Shown in pieces: positions 25,773 through 35,390 of a DNA stretch of 64,000 bases (its first letter is position 1; every line of letters begins with the position of its first letter). Origin of the DNA: Syntrophaceae bacterium UBA6087 (lineage in GTDB: Bacteria > Desulfobacterota > Desulfomonilia > UBA1062); the NCBI GenBank assembly GCA_002448235.1, contig DIXF01000002.1:124001-188000 (forward strand), given 5' to 3'. Position numbers and translations under genes: made by a program. The notes beneath the pieces are model-generated. The model had not been told where the DNA came from. It ran no database searches and saw only the letters and a program-made list of their open reading frames with translations.

Positions 25773-28381
25773 TGAGGGGTTGTCTCCACTTTCTGCTGGG
25801 TGTACGCTTCTATGACATCCCCTGCCTTCAGATCGTTATATCCACCTAGGCCGATACCGCATTCGTATCCTGCTGCGACTTCTTTTACATCATCCTTGAA
25901 TCGTCTCAGCGATTCTATCTTTCCATCATGGACGACAACATTATCCCGCAGTAGTCTGGCGCTGGCGCCTCGCAAGATATGACCGTCCGTTACCATGCAC
26001 CCGGCAATGACACCGATCTTCGGAACCTTGAAAAGATCCCTCACCTGCGCCCTTCCCTGAACAACCTCTTCATAGACAGGCTCAAGCATACCTGTCAGGG
26101 CATGTTTGATATCTTCGATGAGGTCATAAATAATGGTATAGAGCCTGATATCAACGTTGTACTTCTTGGCCAAGGCTCGAGCCGTAGGCTCGGGGCGAAC
26201 ATTGAAGCCCAGGACGATGGCATTTGCCGTGGATGCAAGGAGAATATCGTTTTCCGTGATTCCGCCTACTGCCGAATGGATTACATTTATCCGCAAATCC
26301 TGACCCGCAGTATCGATACCGTTTACGGATCCTTCGATTGCCTCGACGGACCCATGCACGTCTCCCTTGATAATGAGATTGAGATCCTTTATTTTGCCTT
26401 CCTGCACCTGGCTGTACAGGTCTTCGAGCGTCACCTTCTCTTTTACTTCCTGCTTCTGCATCTGCTGCATGTTTTTCTCATTTTGGAAGTAGGAGACGAT
26501 TTCCTTTGCCTTTTTCTCGTTGGGAACGGCAAAGAATACATCCCCTGCCGAAGGCATTTCGGAGAAACCGAGAATCTCGACAGGCGTCGCAGGATCAGCC
26601 TTGGTCATCGGTTTGCCGGTAAAATCGAACATGGCGCGGGCCCTTCCCCAGGTAGGACCGACCACGAATATATCTCCCCGGTTCAACTGCCCGCTTTGGA
26701 TAAGCACGCTCGCCATGGGGCCTCTTGCCTTATCGAGCTTCGATTCAAGGACGATACCCCGGGCATGACCCTTCGGATACGACTTGATATCCATCACCTC
26801 TGCCTGAAGAAGAATCATTTCCAGCAGATCTTCAATTCCAATGTGATTCTTTGCGGATACATCCACATAAATCGTATCACCGCCCCAAGATTCAGGCACG
26901 AGGCCGAGATCTGACAGCTGATCTCTTACTCGCTGCGCATTGGCGTTAGGCTTATCGATTTTATTCACGGCCACCAGAATGGGAATGTTTGCAGCGCGGG
27001 CATGATTTATCGCTTCCTTGGTCTGATCCATCACTCCGTCATCAGCCGCTACCACGAGAACGACAAAATCAGTTACCTGGGCGCCTCTGGACCGCATGGA
27101 AGTAAATGCTTCATGGCCGGGAGTATCGATAAAGGTAATGGGCTTACCCTTGCACTGGGCCTGATATGCACCAATATGCTGCGTAATCCCGCCAAACTCG
27201 CTGTCAATTACATTTTCCTGCCTGATGGCATCGAGTAGAGAAGTCTTCCCGTGGTCGACATGACCCATGACCGTAACAACCGGAGGCCTTGGCTCCAGCT
27301 CTTCAGACGTATATTCAGGAGGAGTAAGATAGGTTTCTTTTATCTCATCGCGCGTCTCTTCAATGTCGAACCCGAGCTCGTGAGAGACCAGAACCGCTTC
27401 CTCCGAGCTGATATACTGATTCTGATTGGCCATCACACCAAGATCCATAAGGACCTTGATAACGTCAGAGGCCTTTACACCCATCTCTTTCGCAAGGTTG
27501 GAAACGGTAATCGCTTTGCCTATCATTATCTTCTTTTTCTTGGCAAGAGAAGGTACTGCTCCGAATCTGCGGTCTTTTTTCCTTTTGAGCTTCTTCCCAA
27601 AAGCCGACCGTTCTCCGCCGTAGAGATCAGACTGTGTATATACCTCCATCTCTTTCGGCTTTTTTATCTTCTTCGCTGCATGTCGAACGGTCTTATCTTC
27701 AGTTTCTGTCACCTCAGGAACGACGACATCCTCGACCGGCTTGCCTTTTTTACCCTTCTTCTTATCCTTTTTCTTCTTGTCTTCTTCCTTTTCCTCTTTC
27801 TGCACAGCACCGACAGGAGAAGCGACCGCGGGCTTCTGTTCTTCGATCTGCGGCTCCCGTTCTTTTTCAGGCACGGCCTGAACTTCCGAAACAGCAGGAA
27901 GCTCTTCCTTTTTCTCAACAGGCTTTTCCGGATGCTCTTCCGCCGGCAATTCAGGAGCAGGCTCGCCCGAGGCAACCTCTGCCGCCTCGATTACTTCCTG
28001 CTGTTCTTCAGTCCGAGCCGCTTTCTTTTTCTCCTTCTTCGGAAGCTTTTTCTCGGCTTCCTGAGAAACATCCTCCGCGGCAGTGGTTTCCGAAGGAGCC
28101 GCCTGTTCCTCGGCAGAAACGGCAGGCAGGGGCGTAACCCGAGCTCTTCGCCTTATAATATTCGCACTGACGCGCTTCTCTACATAAACATCCTCAAGGG
28201 GCTGGTCGGGCTGTTTTTCGGTATCTTTCTGAAATCTCTTTTTTATCCTATCAATATCATGAACATCTATCATGCTCATGTTATTCTCGACAGAAATCGC
28301 AAGATCTTTGGCAACCTTCATAAGATCTTTCGTATCGACCGACAAATCCTTAGCTAACTCAAAAACTCTCATCTTTTTCAT
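25766..28381 (-). CDS. infB: Translation initiation factor IF-2
   Basis: About 871 residues. The N-terminal IF2_N domain ([12 protein letters not shown]) is followed by a roughly 230-residue Lys/Glu/Pro/Ala-rich linker, a second IF2_N ([12 protein letters not shown]), and the G domain with [14 protein letters not shown] (G1), DTPGHEAF (G3) and NKIDKP (G4). The C-terminal domains bind fMet-tRNA. The frame is open to 28498, but ATG at 28381 overlaps the ylxR stop as ATGA and gives the family start [10 protein letters not shown]. Confidence 0.97.
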   Translation of the reverse strand: MKKMRVFELAKDLSVDTKDLMKVAKDLAISVENNMSMIDVHDIDRIKKRFQKDTEKQPDQPLEDVYVEKRVSANIIRRRARVTPLPAVSAEEQAAPSETTAAEDVSQEAEKKLPKKEKKKAARTEEQQEVIEAAEVASGEPAPELPAEEHPEKPVEKKEELPAVSEVQAVPEKEREPQIEEQKPAVASPVGAVQKEEKEEDKKKKDKKKGKKGKPVEDVVVPEVTETEDKTVRHAAKKIKKPKEMEVYTQSDLYGGERSAFGKKLKRKKDRRFGAVPSLAKKKKIMIGKAITVSNLAKEMGVKASDVIKVLMDLGVMANQNQYISSEEAVLVSHELGFDIEETRDEIKETYLTPPEYTSEELEPRPPVVTVMGHVDHGKTSLLDAIRQENVIDSEFGGITQHIGAYQAQCKGKPITFIDTPGHEAFTSMRSRGAQVTDFVVLVVAADDGVMDQTKEAINHARAANIPILVAVNKIDKPNANAQRVRDQLSDLGLVPESWGGDTIYVDVSAKNHIGIEDLLEMILLQAEVMDIKSYPKGHARGIVLESKLDKARGPMASVLIQSGQLNRGDIFVVGPTWGRARAMFDFTGKPMTKADPATPVEILGFSEMPSAGDVFFAVPNEKKAKEIVSYFQNEKNMQQMQKQEVKEKVTLEDLYSQVQEGKIKDLNLIIKGDVHGSVEAIEGSVNGIDTAGQDLRINVIHSAVGGITENDILLASTANAIVLGFNVRPEPTARALAKKYNVDIRLYTIIYDLIEDIKHALTGMLEPVYEEVVQGRAQVRDLFKVPKIGVIAGCMVTDGHILRGASARLLRDNVVVHDGKIESLRRFKDDVKEVAAGYECGIGLGGYNDLKAGDVIEAYTQQKVETTPQW

Positions 28382-28944
28382 ACAGCCAGCCCCTTGGAAG
28401 AAAGCATTCCATACTTCTGCAGATTCGTTTCCAGCCGGGATATCATGGGATAACCATGATGAACGAGAAGAGCTTTCCTTCCCGCAAAAACGGGGCACGG
28501 AAAGGCATACGTCTTTAATCCGCGGCTCAAAGCAGTTGTATACATGGTCACTTTCTCTTCTGGAGGATTATCGTAGTTTATTAGGACAAGATCATCCCCC
28601 CGGATCAAATTCTCTTCTACCGGAATATCTTGAAGATACCCCATCTTTTCGCAAACTCTTATGTTTTTCTCTATCGCTTTCAATATAATATCTTGTACCT
28701 CTCGTATTACTTCGTCAACACTTTCCCGCTTCCGGAAATATTCCGATCTGTTCCTTTTATTTCTAAACGCTTCCTCGAAGCATTTTATGTCCGGGCACAG
28801 GTAAAATCCCCTTCCCGGATGTTTGTCATCGCCGGTAAAAAAAACCGTTCCGGATACCGTTTTAACGTATCTCAGCAAGCTCTCTTTGGATGCCACCTTC
28901 CGGCAACCAATACATTGCCTTACGGGTACATGCCTAATGCTCAC
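28378..28944 (-). CDS. YlxR (DUF448) fused to an L7Ae-like domain
   Basis: 188 residues. The N-terminal half is YlxR: VPVRQCIGCRKVASKESLLRY, GRGFYLCPDIKCFEEA and the tail of basic residues. The C-terminal half (about 90-188: ILKAIEKNIRVCEKMG...DDLVLINYDNPPEE) resembles the L7Ae/L30e RNA-binding fold usually encoded as a separate gene (YlxQ) at this position in Firmicutes. Role inferred: RNA binding in transcription or ribosome assembly. It overlaps nusA by 11 bases. Confidence 0.82.
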   Translation of the reverse strand: MSIRHVPVRQCIGCRKVASKESLLRYVKTVSGTVFFTGDDKHPGRGFYLCPDIKCFEEAFRNKRNRSEYFRKRESVDEVIREVQDIILKAIEKNIRVCEKMGYLQDIPVEENLIRGDDLVLINYDNPPEEKVTMYTTALSRGLKTYAFPCPVFAGRKALLVHHGYPMISRLETNLQKYGMLSSKGLAV

Positions 28945-30196
28945 TCACTCCCGCCGATGCCTTTTCTATCAATTTCTTAGCCAAAGGCTCGTCAATTCCC
29001 TCAAACTCGAGGAGATCTTCTTCCTTTGCCTTTGCAAGATCCTCCAACGTAAGATAACCCGCATCCTTCAAAGCCTCTGCAAGCGCCTCGTCTACCTCAT
29101 CCATTGCGGCAATAGCCTGCCCCTCATCAGACGCATCTTCAGACGCCTCATCCGAAGAAATACTCTCCTGCGCATGATCGGAACGGACATCGATCTTCCA
29201 TCCGGTTAATTTTGCAACCAACCGTACATTCTGCCCTTTTCTTCCGATCGCAAGACTCAGCTGATCATCGGCAACGACCACATCCATGCTCCATGCAGAT
29301 TTATCAACGATAACCTTCGAAACGCGAGCCGGCGCAAGAGCATTGCAGACAAATCTCACGGGATCCTCAGACCAGACGACTATATCCTGTCGTTCGCCCT
29401 TGAGTTCCTGTATGACATTCTGAACCCGCGCACCCTTTACTCCGACACAGGTGCCCACGGGATCTACCTTTGTATCATGCGATCTAACCGCAATCTTTGC
29501 ACGAATACCCGGTTCTCGGGCCACGGCAACTATCTCAACGATACCTTCTGTAACTTCCGGAACCTCCATCTCGTACAATTTAGTAAGAAATCTCGGGTGG
29601 GTCCGGGAAAGCTCTAATTGCGGCTGCCGCAACGATTTCGTCACATCGAGAATCAATGCCTGTATCCTGTCTCCACGCCTGAATGTCTCGCCGGGAATCA
29701 TTTCCTTTTCACGCAGTATCGCCTCGGCCTTCCCAAGGTTTACTATCGCGTCGCGTCTGTCGAACCGATGAATGAAACCCGACGCCAGCTCGCCCTTTCT
29801 GTCGATAAACTCGTTATATACTGCATCCCTCTCGACTTCCTTGACCTTTTGAACGATCACCTGCTTGGCACTCTGTGCGGCAATTCGCCCCAGCCGTGAA
29901 GAATCGAGCTTTTCTCCCAGTTCGTCACCTATCTGGCAGTTGGGATCGAGGTTCCTCGCGTCTTGAAGAGAGATCTGTACATTGGGGTCTTCAACCTCAT
30001 CCGAAATGACCTTGAACTGAAAGACTTCCACCTCATCGATATCCGGATTATATTGCGCCTCAATATTATCGTAATCGCCATACACCTTGCGGGCAGCGCT
30101 TTGAACCGCAGCCTCAACAACCTGAACCAGATCTTCCTGACGAAGACCTTTTTCCTTTACTATCAATTCAATAACTTTCGAGAGATTTAATACCAT
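28934..30196 (-). CDS. nusA: Transcription termination/antitermination factor NusA
   Basis: About 420 residues: an N-terminal RNAP-binding domain (VEAAVQSAARKVYG), S1 (AILREKEMIPGETFRRGDRI region), KH1 (VGTCVGVKGARVQNVI) and KH2 (LAIGRKGQNVRLVAKLTG). A short acidic tail with one helix-hairpin-helix-like repeat (YLTLEDLAKAKEEDLLEFEGI) follows. Start: the ATG at 30196 is 8 bases from TAGGAG, while the ATG at 30202 is only 2 bases from it. It lies 11 bases after rimP. Confidence 0.97.
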   Translation of the reverse strand: MVLNLSKVIELIVKEKGLRQEDLVQVVEAAVQSAARKVYGDYDNIEAQYNPDIDEVEVFQFKVISDEVEDPNVQISLQDARNLDPNCQIGDELGEKLDSSRLGRIAAQSAKQVIVQKVKEVERDAVYNEFIDRKGELASGFIHRFDRRDAIVNLGKAEAILREKEMIPGETFRRGDRIQALILDVTKSLRQPQLELSRTHPRFLTKLYEMEVPEVTEGIVEIVAVAREPGIRAKIAVRSHDTKVDPVGTCVGVKGARVQNVIQELKGERQDIVVWSEDPVRFVCNALAPARVSKVIVDKSAWSMDVVVADDQLSLAIGRKGQNVRLVAKLTGWKIDVRSDHAQESISSDEASEDASDEGQAIAAMDEVDEALAEALKDAGYLTLEDLAKAKEEDLLEFEGIDEPLAKKLIEKASAGVSEH

Positions 30197-30207
30197 AATC
30201 ATTACTC

Positions 30208-30642
30208 CTAGAAATCGAAATCCAGATTGGCTTTCACGATATCTTTCAAATGGAGCGAAACTTGAGAGCCTTCAATATCCAGAAGCACAGTGTCTCCTGC
30301 CAATCCTTTGATCGTACCCCTGTATGAATCCTCTTTTGTCTGGATTTTCACCAATCTTCCAATAAAATGCTCGAAATCCTTCTCTGTTTTCAATCTTCTC
30401 GTAAGACCCGGCGAAGATACTTCCAAACGGTACGATCCCTCGATAGGGTCTCTTGTATCCAGCAGCAGGCTCACTCTCCTGTTCACCGCAACACAGTCAT
30501 CAAGAGTGACTCCTTCCGGTTTATCAATGGTAAGTTTCAATAATCCCCTGGAGAATTCCATATCGATAAGCTCAAAGCCCATCATGGCTATCTCCGGCGA
30601 AATCATCGTATTCAAACTTTCCAGTAATTCATTCTCTTTCAT
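30208..30642 (-). CDS. rimP: Ribosome maturation factor RimP
   Basis: 144 residues, the normal length, acting in 30S assembly. The N-terminal alpha/beta domain has MGFELIDMEFSRG and the VTLDDCVAVNRRVSLLLD block; the C-terminal part is an SH3-like barrel. It is the first gene of the nusA-infB operon. The start codon lies only four bases from the T-run of the terminator at 30647-30673, and no Shine-Dalgarno is present between them. Confidence 0.95.
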   Translation of the reverse strand: MKENELLESLNTMISPEIAMMGFELIDMEFSRGLLKLTIDKPEGVTLDDCVAVNRRVSLLLDTRDPIEGSYRLEVSSPGLTRRLKTEKDFEHFIGRLVKIQTKEDSYRGTIKGLAGDTVLLDIEGSQVSLHLKDIVKANLDFDF

Positions 30643-30646
30643 ATGA

Positions 30647-30673
30647 ACAAAAAAAGTGGGCTAACGCCCACTT
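30647..30673 (-). terminator. Rho-independent terminator between tRNA-Gly and rimP
   Basis: An 8-base-pair stem AAGTGGGC/GCCCACTT (30654-30661 with 30666-30673, loop 30662-30665) is followed on the minus strand by a run of T at 30655-30649 (broken by one G at 30648). It can end the tRNA-Gly transcript or attenuate read-through into rimP-nusA-infB. Confidence 0.82.
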
Positions 30674-30721
30674 CGTCCCCTCGATCATTTCCTATTACCT
30701 AGCTTCCCGTTTTACTTCTGG

Positions 30722-30794
30722 AGCGGGCAACGGGATTCGAACCCGCGACATTCAGCTTGGGAAGCTGACACTCTACCAACTGAGCTATGCCCGC
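30722..30794 (-). tRNA. tRNA-Gly (anticodon CCC)
   Basis: 73-base cloverleaf on the minus strand: acceptor GCGGGCA with TGCCCGC, anticodon stem TCAGC/GCTGA with loop TTCCCAA (anticodon CCC), T-arm CGGGT-TCGAATC-type and discriminator T. It reads GGG. Confidence 0.95.
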
Positions 30795-30804
30795 ACTGAT
30801 CACT

Positions 30805-30833
30805 CTAATAGAATATGACCTATACTTTGTCAA
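30805..30833 (-). promoter_or_regulatory. Sigma-70 promoter of tRNA-Gly (and perhaps rimP-nusA-infB)
   Basis: On the minus strand TTGACA (30833-30828), exactly 17 bases, then TATTAG (30810-30805). The predicted start lies a few bases before the tRNA 5' end. Since no promoter is evident between the tRNA and rimP, read-through of the terminator may supply the whole operon. Confidence 0.7.
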
Positions 30834-30955
30834 CACATCTTTAGCAATCAAAAAGAAAGGGGATTTTTTTGAAAAGACAGCGAAGAAACAGCGGAATTAC
30901 ATTCTATTCAGAGGCAATAATCTCAAATTTTTAGAGGGATTATTCGATCAATCCG

Positions 30956-31360
30956 TTACGATTGATCGGCGACCACCTTCAAGAGAACCGACCTCTTCCT
31001 CGGTCCATCAAATTCAGCCAGGTAAACACCCTGCCACGTACCGAGCACAAGCGATCCGCTTTCTACAAGGACAGTAACGCTCGAACCGATCATGCTTGAT
31101 TTTATATGTGCATCGGAGTTTCCCTCGGCATGTCGGTATCCTCCGGAAACCGGGACCAGCTTTTCAAGAAAAGAGAGTATATCTTCCTTTACCGCCGGAT
31201 CGGCATTCTCATTTATCGTAATCCCGCATGTCGTATGAGGCACATACACAACCAATACACCCGATGAAACATCCTCGCTTTTCAAAAAAGACCTGACCGA
31301 TGAGGTTATATCTACGAGCTGATTCCTTGCAGACGTTTTGATTTCCAGTCTCTTCAACAT
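30956..31360 (-). CDS. YjbQ/UPF0047 family protein
   Basis: 134 residues, all-beta YjbQ family, with weak thiamin-phosphate-synthase-like activity in E. coli. Its true role is unknown. Conserved blocks: VYVPHTTCGITINENAD and GYRHAEGNSDAHIKSSMIG, ending with LGTWQGVYLAEFDGPR. It lies 22 bases downstream of tatD on the same strand. The 160 bases between this gene and tRNA-Gly hold the tRNA promoter and nothing else visible. Confidence 0.9.
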   Translation of the reverse strand: MLKRLEIKTSARNQLVDITSSVRSFLKSEDVSSGVLVVYVPHTTCGITINENADPAVKEDILSFLEKLVPVSGGYRHAEGNSDAHIKSSMIGSSVTVLVESGSLVLGTWQGVYLAEFDGPRKRSVLLKVVADQS

Positions 31361-31382
31361 ACTTTAACCGCCTTGAAATAAA

Positions 31383-32159
31383 TCATTTTTTAGTAGCAAA
31401 AAGTTTCTCATAATTCAAAGTAGTTTCCCGTGCAATATCTTCTCTCGTACATCCTTTGATCAAAGCTACCTGCTCTACTGTATGAACCAGATATGCGGGC
31501 TCGTTCCTTTTTCCCCGGAAAGGCACAGGGGTAAGGTACGGGGCATCGGTTTCAACGAGAAGCTTTTCCATTGGGCACATACGGACAACGTCCCTCAATA
31601 ACGATGACTTCTGAAACGTCACAACTCCCGGTACGGATATGTAAAAACCCTTTGCCGTGGCCTTTGACGCCATTTCGACGTCTCCGGAAAAGCAGTGGAA
31701 AACACCTCCGGCCTGCCAGCCATCCTCTTCATCCAAAACCTGTAGCGTTTTCTCATGGGCATCTCGGTCGTGTATGACCAGTGGAAGCGAAAGTTTTTTT
31801 GCAAGTTGTATATGAGCCCGGAACAAGTTCCTTTGTAATAGCTCACTCTCGGGAGTACGATATAAATCGAACCCTGTTTCTCCTACTGCAGCAATTTTCC
31901 CCTGTCCGACAAGGTCTTGCAGTGAAAAAACATCGTCGTCGATATATTTACCGGCATTTTGCGGATGAATGCCAACGCTCACCAGAAACCCTTTGTCCAT
32001 CGAAGCCGTTTCCAGCGCCCTTTTTGAATCTGCGGGATCCGTCCCGACCAGAAGCATATTCCTGACGCCTGATGAAAATGAACGCTCCACCACTTCCTTT
32101 ATATCTTTGTTGAAAGCCTGAAAATGGAGATGATTATGAGAATCTGAAATGGTATTCAT
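31383..32159 (-). CDS. tatD: TatD-family metal-dependent DNase
   Basis: 258 residues, amidohydrolase fold. Metal ligands: DSHNHLH at the N-terminus, GETGFDLYR with Glu, LVIHDRDAH, FHCFSGD and the Asp of VETDAPYLTP. 3'-5' exonuclease and D-aminoacyl-tRNA-related activities are known for the family. It starts two bases after suhB. Confidence 0.92.
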   Translation of the reverse strand: MNTISDSHNHLHFQAFNKDIKEVVERSFSSGVRNMLLVGTDPADSKRALETASMDKGFLVSVGIHPQNAGKYIDDDVFSLQDLVGQGKIAAVGETGFDLYRTPESELLQRNLFRAHIQLAKKLSLPLVIHDRDAHEKTLQVLDEEDGWQAGGVFHCFSGDVEMASKATAKGFYISVPGVVTFQKSSLLRDVVRMCPMEKLLVETDAPYLTPVPFRGKRNEPAYLVHTVEQVALIKGCTREDIARETTLNYEKLFATKK

Positions 32160-32160
32160 A

Positions 32161-32913
32161 TCACATTATATTCATCAGTGGCTTATGGATCATGGAATTG
32201 CTTGCCAGAATATTGCCGCACATTACATCGAAAGGATTCCCCTCTATGCCCGAAACAGCTCCTCCGGCTTCGAGAACTATTGCTGCTCCTGCAGCTACAT
32301 CCCAAGGGAAGAGACCGATCTCCCAAAACCCATCAAAGGAACCTGCTGCAACATAACATAAATCCATTGCAGCAGACCCAAACCTGCGGACACCCTGCAC
32401 CGCTCCAAGGACCCGTGAAAACCGGGAAACTACTTCTCCGATACGATCTGCCGAATAGGGGAACCCGGTAACGATAAGAGAGTCTATCAATCGGGACGTT
32501 CCGGAAACAAAGATCCTTTCTCCGTTCCTGAAAGCTCCCTTTCCTTGTTCCGAAGAGAAAAGCTCTTCACTGACCGGATTGTAGCAAACACCTATATACG
32601 GATGATTATCTCTGTACACCGCAATGGAAACACAAAAAAACGGGATCCGGTGCAAATAATTCACCGTCCCGTCCAGAGGGTCGACATACCAGGTGTACTC
32701 GCTGTCGGCTTCTTTATTCACGCCTTCTTCGGCAACAACGGAATGCGCAGGAAATACCCGCTCGATTTCACCGAAGATTATATCCTGTGCGCCTTTATCA
32801 ACCCGTGTTACCGGATTGATCCGGCCTTTGAATTCAATCTGAAGGTCTGTCCCGATATTTTGTTTGAGATATCCGCCAGCCTTTTTTGCTAGATGAATAA
32901 CAAACTCCAGCAT
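32161..32913 (-). CDS. Inositol monophosphatase family protein (SuhB-like)
   Basis: About 250 residues. Magnesium-site motifs: EEGVNKE, DPLDGTVNYLHRIPFF and WDVAAGAAIVLEAGG, which together define IMPase. It could act on inositol-1-phosphate or, as SuhB, also bind NusA and ribosomal transcripts. The ATG at 32943 would add an odd basic leader (MKVRRLARVA); ATG at 32913 (MLEFVIHLAKKAG) fits the family and has AGGAGG about 15 bases upstream. First in suhB-tatD-yjbQ. Confidence 0.9.
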   Translation of the reverse strand: MLEFVIHLAKKAGGYLKQNIGTDLQIEFKGRINPVTRVDKGAQDIIFGEIERVFPAHSVVAEEGVNKEADSEYTWYVDPLDGTVNYLHRIPFFCVSIAVYRDNHPYIGVCYNPVSEELFSSEQGKGAFRNGERIFVSGTSRLIDSLIVTGFPYSADRIGEVVSRFSRVLGAVQGVRRFGSAAMDLCYVAAGSFDGFWEIGLFPWDVAAGAAIVLEAGGAVSGIEGNPFDVMCGNILASNSMIHKPLMNIM

Positions 32914-32957
32914 AGCAACTCTTGCCAACCTCCTGACTTTCATGTACCATAAAATAC

Positions 32958-33473
32958 ATGGATAACGTATACAAGATAAAAAAGAAGCTCAAACTCCCCA
33001 TGTCCCTTGCGACAGTTATATCCATACCGGTTTTCGCAGACGTCGTCATGCAGGGTTATCAAACCTCGATCCTGGTTATGGCTGTCATTCTTATGATACT
33101 TTTCTATCTCCTTACTATCAATAACTTATTGCGAAAGGTAAGGATAACGGACAACGAGGTATCGATACGAGGGATTACCGGTTTGCGCCGCCTCCCCATT
33201 GAAGACATATCCTTTATAGACGGCATAACTATGGGTACAAGGCAGTTCATATCCCTGTCGAGCAAAAAAAGAAATTATCTCATTCCCAACAGTTTCGAAA
33301 ATTTCCCTGATATCGTCTCCGCCCTGGAGCAGATCGCAAAAGAAGGGACCCTTGGAGACGGAATCAAAGCTTTAAAAGAAAATATTATTGTCCGCAAAAG
33401 CGATATAACCGGTGCGTGGATTACCGTTATCCTGCTGCTCATCATTATACTCGTCCGATTTTTTCCCCGATGA
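32958..33473 (+). CDS. Small membrane protein with a PH-like core, function unknown
   Basis: 171 residues. Two hydrophobic segments near the N-terminus (about 18-32 and 37-56), a central beta-rich stretch (VRITDNEVSIRGITGLRRLPIEDISFIDGI...RQFISLSSKKRNYLIPNSFENFPDIVSAL) with the look of a bacterial PH-like domain, and one C-terminal membrane segment (about 150-168). It is divergent from suhB, 44 bases away. No named function. Confidence 0.7.
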   Translation: MDNVYKIKKKLKLPMSLATVISIPVFADVVMQGYQTSILVMAVILMILFYLLTINNLLRKVRITDNEVSIRGITGLRRLPIEDISFIDGITMGTRQFISLSSKKRNYLIPNSFENFPDIVSALEQIAKEGTLGDGIKALKENIIVRKSDITGAWITVILLLIIILVRFFPR

Positions 33474-33547
33474 ATCTATCCAATTTTACTGCATCCAATC
33501 AAATAAATCATAAAATAACTATTGTTGATTCAAGATATTATGAGTAG

Positions 33548-33563
33548 GGTTTCACGTGAAACT
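33548..33563 (+). promoter_or_regulatory. parS centromere site
   Basis: The palindrome GTTTCACGTGAAAC (33549-33562) is the perfect 14-base core of the chromosomal parS consensus; only the two outermost bases differ from the 16-base form. It lies 39 bases before parA, where ParB (this operon) would load. Confidence 0.93.
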
Positions 33564-33601
33564 TTTCTATTCAAAATGATTTTTTTTTATGGTAGAGCGG
33601 C

Positions 33602-34384
33602 ATGGTGAGTCCTAAGATTATAAGTATATCCAATCAGAAGGGCGGCGTTGGAAAGACGACGACTGCGATAAACCTCGCCTCATCTTTTGCCCTGCTGGGT
33701 AAGCGAACATTGCTCGTAGACCTGGACCCTCAAGCGAATGCGACAACAGGGGTAGGGATAAATCCGGATGCGGGTGATTCGCATATTTACCATGTAATGA
33801 TCGGTGAAAAAACTGCTGAAGAAGTGATCCAGCAGACGAAGCTGAAAGATTTTTTCATTATCCCGAGTCATACCGATCTCGTTGGAGCAGAGGTCGAGCT
33901 GATGAGCGCGCCAATGAGGGAACGAACCATTTCCCGCTGTTTTTCCGCATTATCCCTTCCTTTCGATTATATTATCATTGACTGTCCTCCTTCGCTTGGG
34001 CTCCTGACCTTGAATGCGCTCACGGCTTCCCACTCGATCCTCATTCCGGTTCAGTGCGAATATTATGCGCTCGAGGGCCTCAAGAGTCTGCTGAAGACTT
34101 ATAGCCTGGTAAAGAAGAGATTGAATCCGGGTCTTGCCATTGAGGGCTTCCTCCTCACCATGTTTGATTCACGCACTCGTCTGAGTAATGATATAGCGGA
34201 TAATATGAAAGATCACTTCAGCTCTCAGGTTTTTAAAACCATTATCCCGAGAAATATCCGTTTATGCGAGGCCCCGAGCTTCGGCCTTCCAATCTGTCTA
34301 TATGATATCTCGTCAAAAGGAGCCCAGCACTATCTCATGCTGGCAAAAGAAATTCTTGCGCTGGAGGTGGGGCATGAAAACTAA
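33602..34384 (+). CDS. parA: Chromosome partitioning ATPase ParA (Soj)
   Basis: 260 residues. Deviant Walker A ISNQKGGVGKTTTAINLA, Walker A' with LLVDLDPQANATTGVG, Walker B IIIDCPPSLGLLTLNAL. The short form lacks an N-terminal DNA-binding extension, as in chromosomal Soj. It moves ParB-parS complexes along the nucleoid. Overlaps parB by 11 bases. Confidence 0.97.
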   Translation: MVSPKIISISNQKGGVGKTTTAINLASSFALLGKRTLLVDLDPQANATTGVGINPDAGDSHIYHVMIGEKTAEEVIQQTKLKDFFIIPSHTDLVGAEVELMSAPMRERTISRCFSALSLPFDYIIIDCPPSLGLLTLNALTASHSILIPVQCEYYALEGLKSLLKTYSLVKKRLNPGLAIEGFLLTMFDSRTRLSNDIADNMKDHFSSQVFKTIIPRNIRLCEAPSFGLPICLYDISSKGAQHYLMLAKEILALEVGHEN

Positions 34385-35222
34385 AACACGCTTGGGAAGA
34401 GGAATCGATGCAATTTTCGCCGACAGTCTCCACGATGATTCTTCACAGATCATAGAGATACCGTCCGATGAAATATTCCCCAACCCTTCGCAACCGAGAA
34501 AAACTTTCGACGAGAATTCGCTTGCTGAACTTGCAGATTCTATCAAAGCTCACGGCCTTATCTCTCCGATCCTTGTCAGGCGGACGAATACGAGATACGA
34601 AATCATCGCCGGCGAGAGAAGATACCAGGCCTGCAAACTTGCCGGAATCCGGAATATTCCTTCCATCGTCAAGGATATTTCTGATTCGGATGCCTTTAAG
34701 ATATCGCTCGTAGAAAATCTTCAGCGTGAAGACTTGAATCCGATGGAAGAGTCCGAGGCCTTTTATACCCTGAAAGAACAGTTTCACTTAACGCACCAGG
34801 ATATAGCCGAAGCGGTTCAGAAAGATAGGTCCACCATAACGAATTCGTTACGGCTGATGAATCTTCCTGAAGAAGTGAAAAAATCGCTTAGAGAGGGACT
34901 TATCTCCACCGGGCATGCCCGGGCTGTTCTTATGATCGATAACTATCATGGGCAAATAGCCCTTCTTACCAGGATCATCTCTCAGTCATTGAGTGTGAGA
35001 GAGGCGGAAAAGGCAGCATCGGATAAGGGAAAAAAGAAGAAAGGACAGCGGAAGACGGATCCTTATTTCGAAGAGCTGTCCACTCTCCTTGCCGAGAAAC
35101 TCGGTGCAAAAGTTACCTGTTCGTGGGGTAAAAGCAAAGGGAAGATCGTGATAAATGTTGCTTCACGTGATGATTTACAGCGGATTGTGCAGGGACTTTT
35201 TCAACATGAGTCCCCACTCTGA
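34374..35222 (+). CDS. parB: Chromosome partitioning CTPase ParB (Spo0J)
   Basis: About 282 residues. The N-terminal MKTKTRLGRGIDAIF is the ParA-interaction region. The CTP-binding part has NPSQPRKTFDENSLAEL and the C-motif GERRYQA; the helix-turn-helix around HLTHQDIAEAVQKDRSTITN reads parS. The C-terminal dimerisation domain is present. The frame is open back to 34302, but ATG at 34374 follows GGAGGTGGGGC and gives the family start. Confidence 0.96.
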   Translation: MKTKTRLGRGIDAIFADSLHDDSSQIIEIPSDEIFPNPSQPRKTFDENSLAELADSIKAHGLISPILVRRTNTRYEIIAGERRYQACKLAGIRNIPSIVKDISDSDAFKISLVENLQREDLNPMEESEAFYTLKEQFHLTHQDIAEAVQKDRSTITNSLRLMNLPEEVKKSLREGLISTGHARAVLMIDNYHGQIALLTRIISQSLSVREAEKAASDKGKKKKGQRKTDPYFEELSTLLAEKLGAKVTCSWGKSKGKIVINVASRDDLQRIVQGLFQHESPL

Positions 35223-35390
35223 TCGGATAGCTTTCGAACATATTGACATGAGCTGTGAATAGACGTGTTTTGTTTATGAATTGTAAACGATGTTTTGAAC
35301 CGGCCAAAAGGAGAGATAACAAAGGGTTGAATTGGTTATGAACAAGTTGAAAGGTCTTATTAATTATTACTTTACACAGGGAGAATAAAA
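35223..35390 (+). other. Intergenic region before dnaN, possible origin-proximal DNA
   Basis: 168 bases, AT-rich, no gene. Two 7-of-9 matches to the DnaA box (TGTGAATAG near 35254 and TTATGAACA near 35336) are too weak to call an origin. The dnaN ribosome binding site GGGAGA lies at the right end. Confidence 0.3.

Noticed and set aside
27600..28150. Repeat element in the Lys/Glu/Pro-rich stretch of infB
   Set aside because: It is the normal low-complexity linker of IF-2 without any exact tandem repeat.
35223..35390. oriC
   Set aside because: Only two 7-of-9 DnaA boxes, no dnaA and no obvious AT-rich 13-mers. It was kept as an intergenic note and an origin-neighbourhood finding only.
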